Shown in pieces: positions 1-5,158 of a stretch of 6,059 nt of DNA. Origin of the DNA: Vulcanimicrobiota bacterium (GTDB lineage Bacteria > Vulcanimicrobiota > Vulcanimicrobiia > Vulcanimicrobiales > Vulcanimicrobiaceae); assembly GCA_003133185.1 (NCBI GenBank), contig PKWF01000124.1:1-6059 (forward strand). The letters are read 5' to 3'. A program made the position numbers and the translations under genes. The notes below the pieces were generated by a model. The model made no database searches and was not told the DNA's origin. It saw nothing but the letters and a program-made list of their open reading frames with translations. Every line of letters starts with the position of its first letter. Positions within the stretch are counted from its first letter, which is position 1.

Positions 1-39
1 GGCACGACGACGCGCGAGCTGGAGCTGGTGTTGCGCTAG
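1..39 (+). CDS. 3' end of an unidentified upstream gene
   Basis: Frame 1 is open from the first base and reads GTTTRELELVLR before a TAG stop at 37-39. It sits on the same strand as the DoxX-like gene that follows, 34 bases before that gene's start, so the two may be co-transcribed. Twelve residues are too few to recognise a family. The evidence is only an open frame with an acceptable codon pattern and a stop placed just before the next ribosome binding site. Confidence 0.5.
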   Translation, partial: GTTTRELELVLR

Positions 40-60
40 GATGTGCGCCGTCGGCGCCGT

Positions 61-67
61 AGGGAGG
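61..67 (+). promoter_or_regulatory. Ribosome binding site of the DoxX-like gene
   Basis: AGGGAGG lies six bases upstream of the ATG at 74. This strong Shine-Dalgarno match decides the start in favour of 74. The in-frame ATG at 41 has no comparable site and would add the unlikely leader MCAVGAVGRNI in front of the first membrane helix. Confidence 0.8.
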
Positions 68-73
68 AACATC

Positions 74-451
74 ATGAAGATCGCCGCTTTAGTCTCACGC
101 ATACTGATCGGACTGGCCTTTACGGTCGCGGGGGCGTTTGGGTGGGTCCTAACCTTCGCGTCGGGTCCACCGCCGATGCCGGGGCTCGCGGGCGAGTTTC
201 AGAGGATCATCTTCGAGTCACACTTCGTGCTTTTCATTGATTCGATCCAGCTGGTCACCGGCATTGCGCTGCTGCTAAATCGTTACGTTCCGTTGGCGCT
301 CGTCGTGTCGGCGGCGCTTCTCTACAATATCCTGGCCTTTCACATAACGATGTTCCCGGCAGGCATCGTTCCCGGCCTGATTCTGACGGTGTGCTGGGTC
401 GTGCTTGCGTCGTCGATGCGCGAACGGATGGCCCCGCTCCTAGGCGGTTAG
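74..451 (+). CDS. DoxX-like small integral membrane protein
   Basis: This 125-residue protein is almost entirely hydrophobic, with four predicted membrane helices at roughly residues 5-27, 50-68, 71-91 and 96-114. The only sizeable polar stretch is the loop with GPPPMPGLAGEFQRI (31-45). The third-to-fourth helix region, YNILAFHITMFPAGIVPG (84-101), resembles the conserved NxLxFHxxxxP segment of DoxX-like inner-membrane proteins. Length and four-helix layout fit that family. Members are linked in the literature to respiratory or thiol redox functions, but most have no known substrate and none can be named here. The gene follows the end of another plus-strand gene by 34 bases. Its TAG stop overlaps the stop of the convergent peptidase gene, leaving no room for a terminator between them. 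DoxX-like is likely; the exact role is unknown. Confidence 0.8.
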   Translation: MKIAALVSRILIGLAFTVAGAFGWVLTFASGPPPMPGLAGEFQRIIFESHFVLFIDSIQLVTGIALLLNRYVPLALVVSAALLYNILAFHITMFPAGIVPGLILTVCWVVLASSMRERMAPLLGG

Positions 452-2595
452 TACATCAACATTTGAATGAAATACGTCATCTCCAGAGCGCTGGTGAACG
501 CGCGTTCGCGCAGATTGGCGCCCGACCCGTGTCCGCCTTCGGTTACTTCATAGAACAGATATGGAACGTGCATTGCCGCCAGCTTCGCAGCGAACTTACG
601 CGCGTGCTGCGGCCCCACGCGATCGTCCTTGGTCGTAGTCCAAATGAGTGCCTCGGGATATTTCACGCCAGGTTTCAAGTTGTTGTAGGGAGAGATCGAA
701 GCCAAGAACGCGCGTTGTTCGGGGTTTGAAACGCTCCCGTATTCGCCCGTCCACGATGCGCCGGCCTGGATCTGCTCGAAGCGCAGCATGTCGAGGAGCG
801 GAACTTGAATGTCGACCGCGCGCCACAGCTGCGGGTGCTGCGTGAACTCGACGCCCATCAAGAGGCCGCCGTTTGAGCCGCCCTGGATGCCTAATCGGAG
901 CGGGCTGGTGACTTTGGTAGCGATCAAGTCCTGCGCCACCGCGGCGAAATCGTCGTAGATCCGCTGGCGGTGGGTGGTGAGGCCGGCGTCGTGCCACGCG
1001 GGCCCGAACTCGCCGCCGCCGCGAATGTTCGCAAGCACGTAGACGCCGCCGCGCTCCAGCCAGAGCTTGCCGAGGATCCCGTCGTAGTTGGGCGTCATCG
1101 AGACGCCGAAACCGCCGTAGGCATAGAGCAGCGTCGGATTGCTTCCGTCGAGCTTCATATTCTTCGGATGTACGATGAAGTATGGAATCCGCGTTCCGTC
1201 CTTTGACGTCGCTTCGCGCTGTTCGACGACGTCGCCGGAAGCGTTAAATCGAGCCGGCGAATTTTTCACAACCGCAAGCTCCCCCGTACCGGCATTGAGT
1301 TGCCATATCGTCGAGGGTATCAGAAAGCTCGTCGTGGTGAGGTAGGCGTTCTCGCCGTGTTCGTCGGCGCTGTCGACGACGATCGACGAGTCGTCGGGCA
1401 GGTCCAGCCGCTGCTTCGACCACCCGTTGTCGCCGGACGGCGCGTACACCCAAGCGCGTCCGCGCACGTTTTCGTAGGTGATTAGCAGCAACCGCGAGCT
1501 GGTTTGCTCAACATCCTCGAGCGTTTCGCGCGGACCGGGTGCGTAGACCAGCGTCGGTTTCAAGTTCGTTGGATCGGCGGAGGTTGCGGCTAGATCGAAC
1601 GATACCAGCGAACCTTGTGGAAATGTCGATCCGTCGACACTCCAGTTTTCTTGCAGGCTAAAAAGCAAACGGCCCGCTACCAGCGCGCTCGGCTGCGACT
1701 TAAGCGGAACGTGTAGCCTTTCGACGCCGCCGGGCGTCACAAGATAGTACTCGGCCTCAAAGGTCGAGATCGGCCGCGCGATGATGACTGCGCGGTGCCC
1801 GGCACCGTCGTGCAAGGCGATTGGGGTGACGCCGTAGCCGCCGTCGCTCTTGGCGCCCCGAAAGACTTCGACGGCGTTCGAGAACGGCTGGCCCCGTTTG
1901 AGGCGTTTGACGATAAAGGGATAGCCGGAAGCCGTCAGATCGCCGGGCGACCACTCGCGCGAGACCAGCAGCGTGTCGGTGTCCTCCCATGCGGCAGTCT
2001 GCTTGCCATGCGTGAGCGTGAACCCGTCTTTTACGAACGCTCCGCTTCCAAGGTCGAACTCGCGCACCGTCACCGCGTCTTCGCCGCCATCCGAAAGGAA
2101 GATGAGGCAGCGATTTTCGACCGGCCACACGCAATCGGCGCCCTTCCATACCCAGTTCGCGTTTTCAGTCTTCGCCAGTTCGTCCAAATCGAGCATCGTC
2201 GTCCACGCGGGCGAGGCGCTTGCGTAATCGGCCGGAGTGGTGTGCCGCCAAATCCCGCGCACGTGATCGTCGTCCTGCCAGAAGTTGTAGACCTGACCCG
2301 CGATAAATGCCGGCGCCGGAACTCGATCCTTCGCCTGTGCGATCGCCAGCGCTTGCGCGTACAGGGTGGCGAAGTTGGGGTCCGTTTGCAAGACCGCGAG
2401 CGTCTTGGCATTCTCGGTCTTCACCCACGCAATCGCGCGCGCTCCGTGCACGTCCTCGAGCCACACATAGGGATCGGTTTTCGTCGCGCCGCTCGGCGAA
2501 GTCGTCTGCGCGCTCGCAGAAGCCGCGATGCCCGCAAGCATCGCGACCGCTGCCCGCGGCGCGCGCCATCGGCGCACGCTATTGTAAAGCTTCAT
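448..2595 (-). CDS. Exported prolyl oligopeptidase-family serine peptidase (S9A)
   Basis: This 715-residue protein probably cleaves peptides, typically after proline, in the periplasm or outside the cell. Residues 1-30 look like a Sec signal peptide: arginines at 8, 9, 11 and 14, a hydrophobic AAVAMLAGIAA core, and a likely cut after SASA (26-29). Residues about 40-450 form the S9 N-terminal propeller, opening with DPYVWLEDVHG (41-51). Residues about 470-715 are the alpha/beta-hydrolase domain. By alignment to porcine prolyl oligopeptidase the catalytic triad is Ser574 (in GGSNGG), Asp657 (in KDDRV) and His689 (in EGGHGSG). YGGFG (493-497), NIRGGGEFG (523-531), Trp615 and Arg659 match oxyanion and substrate-binding positions. 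Length is normal and the triad is intact. The start is the ATG inside the upstream gene's ATGA overlap, because the signal peptide begins there. No Shine-Dalgarno site precedes it, which suggests coupled re-initiation. The exact substrate and strict proline preference are not shown by the sequence. Confidence 0.93.
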   Translation of the reverse strand: MKLYNSVRRWRAPRAAVAMLAGIAASASAQTTSPSGATKTDPYVWLEDVHGARAIAWVKTENAKTLAVLQTDPNFATLYAQALAIAQAKDRVPAPAFIAGQVYNFWQDDDHVRGIWRHTTPADYASASPAWTTMLDLDELAKTENANWVWKGADCVWPVENRCLIFLSDGGEDAVTVREFDLGSGAFVKDGFTLTHGKQTAAWEDTDTLLVSREWSPGDLTASGYPFIVKRLKRGQPFSNAVEVFRGAKSDGGYGVTPIALHDGAGHRAVIIARPISTFEAEYYLVTPGGVERLHVPLKSQPSALVAGRLLFSLQENWSVDGSTFPQGSLVSFDLAATSADPTNLKPTLVYAPGPRETLEDVEQTSSRLLLITYENVRGRAWVYAPSGDNGWSKQRLDLPDDSSIVVDSADEHGENAYLTTTSFLIPSTIWQLNAGTGELAVVKNSPARFNASGDVVEQREATSKDGTRIPYFIVHPKNMKLDGSNPTLLYAYGGFGVSMTPNYDGILGKLWLERGGVYVLANIRGGGEFGPAWHDAGLTTHRQRIYDDFAAVAQDLIATKVTSPLRLGIQGGSNGGLLMGVEFTQHPQLWRAVDIQVPLLDMLRFEQIQAGASWTGEYGSVSNPEQRAFLASISPYNNLKPGVKYPEALIWTTTKDDRVGPQHARKFAAKLAAMHVPYLFYEVTEGGHGSGANLRERAFTSALEMTYFIQMLMY
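2592..2595 (-). promoter_or_regulatory. ATGA stop/start overlap coupling the LolA-like and peptidase genes
   Basis: On the minus strand the bases ATGA contain the peptidase ATG (2595-2593) and the TGA stop of the LolA-like gene (2594-2592). The sequence just upstream of the ATG (GCATCGCCAAGCAGCCA) has no good Shine-Dalgarno match. Ribosomes finishing the first gene therefore probably re-initiate here, giving linked expression of the two proteins. Confidence 0.8.
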
Positions 2596-3257
2596 TGGCT
2601 GCTTGGCGATGCAAGCACCGCCGGCGAGACCGCCACGTTTGTCCGATAGTTCGTGAACGCCAGCGTTCCATCGACGCGGTAGCCCGGGAATCGCGCCGAA
2701 ATCGTCGCGGTGACGGGCAACCGGTAGCTCCCGACGTTCGTGTAGCTCTGGCCGAACGTGAGAGTGCCTCCGTTCGTGTAGTTCCACTGCGCTTGGCTAA
2801 GAAGAGCCGACGCATCGCTGATGGAGATCACAACGTTCTTGACGCGCCCGCCGGTCTTTCTTGGTACGAGGGAATACGTCGATACCGTTCCGTTGTCGGT
2901 AAGCGGGGTAATGACGTACTGTTGCGTCGCTTGCTCGTAGGTTGGCGTCGTGGACGCAAGATCTCTGAAGCGGCTAAGCGCGCCGGGCACGCCCTGGAAC
3001 TCGATCTTCCGATTCGGACGCAGGTAGTACACGGTGCCGCTGAAGGTCTTGTGAATCGGCACGACGGCGTGAAGGAGCGCCGACAACTGGGCCGATGCGG
3101 TATACGAGTTGAGCGTCGGATTGGGATTCGTCGCACGCGCGAGCAAACGTAACGATGGGGCCGGCGCATTTGCGGCCGGGCTCGCGGCCCCGATCGTGCA
3201 TGCGACGACCGTCGCCACCGCCCAAACGCGCAACGCATGCGCTGCCGAAGTCTTCAC
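2592..3257 (-). CDS. Exported LolA-like protein (probable outer-membrane lipoprotein-sorting fold)
   Basis: This 221-residue protein starts at GTG 3257, seven bases after a GGAGG site. Residues 1-31 are an export signal. A signal-peptidase I cut after ANA (29-31) is one reading. VVAC (17-20) also fits a lipobox, so it could instead be a lipoprotein anchored at Cys20. The mature part starts with a short helix-like stretch (SYTASAQLSALLHAV). It then has alternating beta-type segments: TFSGTVYYLRPNRKIEFQG (71-89), QYVITPL (113-119), STYSLVPR (126-133), VKNVVISIS (139-147), a GGTLTFGQSY turn (163-172) and YRLPVTATISARF (178-190). This order, with 'G-x-y-y-l-r-P' and 'Y-x-LP', resembles the LolA/LolB-like half-barrel that binds lipid acyl chains. 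It is a fold impression rather than a firm family match. It is the first gene of a two-gene operon with the peptidase; its TGA overlaps the peptidase ATG. It may instead be an uncharacterised periplasmic domain. Confidence 0.75.
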   Translation of the reverse strand: MKTSAAHALRVWAVATVVACTIGAASPAANAPAPSLRLLARATNPNPTLNSYTASAQLSALLHAVVPIHKTFSGTVYYLRPNRKIEFQGVPGALSRFRDLASTTPTYEQATQQYVITPLTDNGTVSTYSLVPRKTGGRVKNVVISISDASALLSQAQWNYTNGGTLTFGQSYTNVGSYRLPVTATISARFPGYRVDGTLAFTNYRTNVAVSPAVLASPSSQ

Positions 3258-3264
3258 TAGGGTT

Positions 3265-3269
3265 CCTCC
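3265..3269 (-). promoter_or_regulatory. Ribosome binding site of the LolA-like gene
   Basis: On the minus strand GGAGG is followed by AACCCTA and then GTG. This strong, well-spaced site supports the GTG at 3257 as the true start, in agreement with the signal peptide beginning MKTSAAHALR. Confidence 0.8.
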
Positions 3270-3279
3270 GTGGGCTCGA

Positions 3280-3306
3280 TTGACTTATGCTCCGCGCACG
3301 CATACT
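3280..3306 (+). promoter_or_regulatory. Candidate sigma70-type promoter of the helical orphan gene
   Basis: TTGACT (3280-3285, five of six matches to TTGACA) is followed after 15 bases by CATACT (3301-3306, four of six matches to TATAAT). The spacer is shorter than the usual 17 bases, which lowers confidence. Transcription would start near 3313 and give a leader of about 50 bases that contains the hairpin at 3336-3350. Confidence 0.4.
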
Positions 3307-3335
3307 CTTGGGGTCGGAGCGTTCCCTGCCGGCCG

Positions 3336-3350
3336 TGCCTATCGTAGGCA
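3336..3350 (+). promoter_or_regulatory. Perfect hairpin/palindrome abutting a ribosome binding site
   Basis: TGCCTA-TCG-TAGGCA is a perfect six-base-pair inverted repeat with a three-base centre. It ends exactly one base before AAGGAG, the ribosome binding site of the gene at 3365. It could act as a DNA operator, or as an mRNA stem that positions or protects the ribosome binding site. No T-tract follows, so it is not a terminator. The regulator, if any, is unknown. Confidence 0.45.
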
Positions 3351-3356
3351 AAGGAG
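3351..3356 (+). promoter_or_regulatory. Ribosome binding site of the helical orphan gene
   Basis: AAGGAG is followed by eight bases (TCAATACA) and the ATG at 3365. This sets the start at 3365 rather than the in-frame ATG at 3287, which overlaps the likely promoter and has no ribosome binding site. Confidence 0.8.
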
Positions 3357-3364
3357 TCAATACA

Positions 3365-3817
3365 ATGAACGAAGGGACCCAAGACCCCGCGCAGCTCGAA
3401 CAGATCTGGCTGTCCAATCTAGAAGCACAGTATCAAGTCGTGAACAAGAACCTGCAGGCATACTTAGCCTCCCCTCCATTTCACAGCTCCGGAGAGCTTG
3501 CATCGTGGGCTTCATATATGTCTGCCGTCGAGAGCTACTTCGCGCAATACAAGACGATGGCGCTCTACCTTAAAGGGTTGGGCTTCGACCAGTTGTTCGA
3601 TCGCGTCGAGCCCGTGCTCGCCGAAATACATGCAGCGGCCGTAGCGTATGCGCAAATGTACAAGAACGCGCTCGATTCGGAGGGTAAGATGCGCGCGATC
3701 GGTCAAGAGACCGCTCAAACCTGGTTCGATACGATGCAGCGCATGATGAAAACCCAACAGGCAGCCTTCGACGCTGCAAACTCGCAGTGGGAGGCGACAT
3801 TTAGGGGCAAGCCCTAG
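3365..3817 (+). CDS. 150-residue all-helical protein of unknown function (phasin-like in appearance)
   Basis: I do not recognise a specific family. The protein has 150 residues, no signal peptide, no membrane segment and no cysteine, so it is probably cytoplasmic. It reads as four amphipathic helices: about 8-36 (QLEQIWLSNLEAQYQVVNKNL), 44-72, 76-103 and 106-146. The only helix breakers are near SPPFHSSG (36-43), GLGF (71-74) and the final RGKP. The last helix is rich in Q, A, M and aromatic residues (TWFDTMQRMMKTQQAAFDAANSQW), a composition seen in phasins and in the PhaE-type helical subunits of polyhydroxyalkanoate synthases. That similarity is compositional and may be coincidental, as no polyhydroxyalkanoate gene is visible nearby. 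It has its own promoter-like region and stands alone as a transcription unit, with a divergent operon on the left and a convergent gene on the right. Confidence 0.85.
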   Translation: MNEGTQDPAQLEQIWLSNLEAQYQVVNKNLQAYLASPPFHSSGELASWASYMSAVESYFAQYKTMALYLKGLGFDQLFDRVEPVLAEIHAAAVAYAQMYKNALDSEGKMRAIGQETAQTWFDTMQRMMKTQQAAFDAANSQWEATFRGKP

Positions 3818-3824
3818 CCGACGA

Positions 3825-3836
3825 GCCGTTTACGGC
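3825..3836. terminator. Weak hairpin between two convergent genes, possible bidirectional terminator
   Basis: GCCGT-TT-ACGGC is a short inverted repeat in the 22-base gap between the stop of the helical gene (3817) and the stop of the GloVer gene (3840). There is no real T-run on either side, so it is a poor intrinsic terminator by standard rules. It is listed because it is the only hairpin between the two convergent ends. Confidence 0.3.
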
Positions 3837-3839
3837 ACC

Positions 3840-5078
3840 TCACGGCGTTAGTTTAAAGAGGCCGCCGCCATATGGATGAGTCGCACCGCCGGTATGACGT
3901 CCGCCGTTGAGCGCGGTGCCGTAGAGTGCGCCATTGAACGTCACCAAACCGGCGAACGGGTTGGCGCCGTCCTTCGGCTCGCCCTTAAAACTGTAGAGTA
4001 TCTTCTCGCCGCCCGAGGTCGTCGTTTCGAAGATGGAGCCCATGCTTTCCGCGCCGTCCTCGTAGGTCGTGCCATAAAGCAGCCCGTTCATCTCCAAGAG
4101 GGTTGCGCGCGGTGACGAGCCGTCCGACGGCTGCCCTTTAAAGTCGTAGACGACGCTCTCGTTACCCGCGCCGCTCACTCTGAATACCGTGCCGTCGTTC
4201 GAACTGCCGCCGTCCTCGGTCGTGCCGTAGAAGAATGCGCCGACTTTGATGAGACCGCCGATGGCTAACGCGCCGTCGTCGGGAGGTCCCGCGAAACTAT
4301 AGACGACGTGCTCCTTGCCGGCCGTGCTGATCGCAAAGACGGTGCCGTAGCGGTTTGCTCCGCCGCTCTGCGTCGTTCCGTAAAGTTGCCCGCCGGCCGC
4401 CAGCAGTTGGCCGTACGGACTCTCTCCGTCGTTTGGATAGCCTTGAAATGTGTGGAGCACGTGCTCGTCGCCCGATGGGGTGACATCGAAGACCGTGCCG
4501 TCACCTTGCGAACCGCCGCCGCTGTCGACCGTGGTTCCGTAGAGCTTTCCGGACATGACAATCAATCCCGCCGCGGGATTCGTGCCGTCCGAGCCGCCTT
4601 GAAAACTGTAGACCAAGTGCTCTTTGCCCGACGTGTCGACTGCGAAAACCGTGCCCAAGTCCTTTGTGCCGCCGTTGTAGGTCGTACCGTATAGCATGCC
4701 GTTGAGCACGACGAGCTTGCCGACCGGCTCGGCGCCGTCTTTCGGAGAGCCCGCGAAACGGTAGAGCACCGTCTCGGTACCGCTCGCGCTTACGCGGTAG
4801 ACCGTCCCAAATCCGCCTGTGCCAATCTTGTTCCCGTACGTCACGCCGTAAAGTGAACCGCCGAGCGGCGTAAGCGCATCGTACGGATTGGCACCGTCGG
4901 CCCCGCCCGCGAAGAGATGAAGGGATTTATAGACGGCCCCTCCCGCGGCGACCGCGTCCGCTTCGGCGGTCTGAGGGATTTCCGGGCCGGCCGACATCCG
5001 GGCGTCGCAGGCGTCGAGCGCTACTGCGGTGAGCAATGAGAGCAACAGCGTTCCAAAGGGCACGATTCGTGTCGTCAT
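3840..5078 (-). CDS. Exported tandem GloVer-repeat protein, probable seven-bladed beta-propeller
   Basis: This 412-residue protein consists of an N-terminal export signal (residues 1-24, MTTRIVPFG then LLLSLLTAVAL), a linker rich in A, E and D (about 25-48), and seven tandem repeats to the C-terminus. Each repeat follows the order FxG..DGxxP..L-YGTT..GG..GTVF..s.sG.e.vvY. This is the signature of the GloVer-type repeat (TIGR03803) found in secreted or surface 'choice-of-anchor' proteins. Their function is unknown; carbohydrate or surface binding is a common guess. Cys24 in LDAC is lipobox-like, but Asp at -2 is unusual, so lipoprotein anchoring is uncertain. There is no C-terminal sorting signal. 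The start at 5078 was chosen because the signal peptide begins there; its ribosome binding site is weak. The in-frame ATG at 5111 is an alternative that would add MPSNHGVRYRY. The gene diverges from the ATPase gene across 80 bases. Confidence 0.9.
   Translation of the reverse strand: MTTRIVPFGTLLLSLLTAVALDACDARMSAGPEIPQTAEADAVAAGGAVYKSLHLFAGGADGANPYDALTPLGGSLYGVTYGNKIGTGGFGTVYRVSASGTETVLYRFAGSPKDGAEPVGKLVVLNGMLYGTTYNGGTKDLGTVFAVDTSGKEHLVYSFQGGSDGTNPAAGLIVMSGKLYGTTVDSGGGSQGDGTVFDVTPSGDEHVLHTFQGYPNDGESPYGQLLAAGGQLYGTTQSGGANRYGTVFAISTAGKEHVVYSFAGPPDDGALAIGGLIKVGAFFYGTTEDGGSSNDGTVFRVSGAGNESVVYDFKGQPSDGSSPRATLLEMNGLLYGTTYEDGAESMGSIFETTTSGGEKILYSFKGEPKDGANPFAGLVTFNGALYGTALNGGRHTGGATHPYGGGLFKLTP
3843..4913 (-). 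repeat. Seven tandem 51-52-residue GloVer repeats
   Basis: The FxG phenylalanine that opens each unit falls at residues 56, 108, 159, 211, 262, 313 and 364, giving steps of 52, 51, 52, 51, 51 and 51. The leucine or phenylalanine of the LYGTT motif falls at 76, 129, 179, 232, 283, 334 and 385. The protein ends at 412, where the eighth unit would begin, so the array is complete. At the DNA level the units are about 153 bases and visibly related but diverged. Confidence 0.9.
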
Positions 5079-5158
5079 ATAGCGGTATCTTACGCCATGG
5101 TTCGACGGCATTCGTAGTAGGGGTTTCCCTACGATTTGAGATAAACGAAGCAAGAACG
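5079..5158. promoter_or_regulatory. Divergent intergenic region between the GloVer gene and the ATPase gene
   Basis: Eighty bases separate the two start codons. The clear structure in it is the 16-base palindrome at 5117-5132. On the plus strand GATAAA (5140-5145) could be a -10 box for the ATPase gene, which would put the palindrome at about the -35 position, as for an activator-dependent promoter. On the minus strand TAAGAT lies about ten bases before the GloVer ATG, too close to serve as its -10 unless the start is further downstream. No full consensus promoter is visible in either direction. Confidence 0.5.
5117..5132. promoter_or_regulatory. Palindromic operator candidate resembling LuxR-type regulator sites
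   Basis: GTAGGG-GTTT-CCCTAC is a perfect six-base inverted repeat with a four-base centre. It matches 13 of 16 positions of CTVGGGAWWTCCCBAG, the operator I recall for PAS-LuxR regulators such as PimM. It also contains the TRGG/CCYA half-sites typical of GerE-type helix-turn-helix proteins. It sits between divergent genes, where one operator could control both. The regulator is inferred; the neighbouring ATPase gene could encode it if its unseen C-terminus carries a LuxR domain. Confidence 0.5.

Larger units (their letters stand above)
3258..3364. promoter_or_regulatory. Divergent intergenic region between the LolA-like/peptidase operon and the helical orphan gene
   Basis: These 107 bases must hold promoters for both directions. 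Rightward there is a plausible TTGACT/CATACT promoter, then a hairpin and a ribosome binding site. Leftward a strong GGAGG site precedes the GTG at 3257, but I find no convincing -35/-10 pair on the minus strand; CATAAG at 3289-3284 is a weak -10 candidate. The rightward -35 box lies only about 23 bases from the leftward start codon, so the two transcription units may interfere or share an operator. Confidence 0.6.

Noticed and set aside
41..73. Upstream ATG start for the DoxX-like protein
   Set aside because: AGGGAGG lies within this stretch at perfect distance from the ATG at 74, and the family begins directly with a membrane helix.
1795..2649. Long plus-strand open frame (284 codons) opposite the peptidase
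   Set aside because: Arginine-rich translation with no recognisable domain, fully antisense to a gene with an intact catalytic triad; typical of GC-rich mirror frames.
2596..2787. N-terminal extension of the peptidase frame to 2787
   Set aside because: The extra 64 residues overlap the coding part of the LolA-like gene, have arginine/histidine-rich low-quality sequence, and would bury the signal peptide that begins at the ATG at 2595.
2307..3152. Long plus-strand open frame (281 codons) across the peptidase/LolA-like junction
   Set aside because: Covers two well-supported minus-strand genes, has R/S/A-rich composition and no ribosome binding site.
3287..3364. Upstream ATG start for the helical orphan protein
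   Set aside because: It overlaps the TTGACT/CATACT promoter candidate and lacks a ribosome binding site, while the ATG at 3365 has AAGGAG at ideal spacing.
4308..4694. Plus-strand open frame opposite the GloVer repeats
   Set aside because: It is a periodic mirror of the repeat-coding strand without any start signal or domain.
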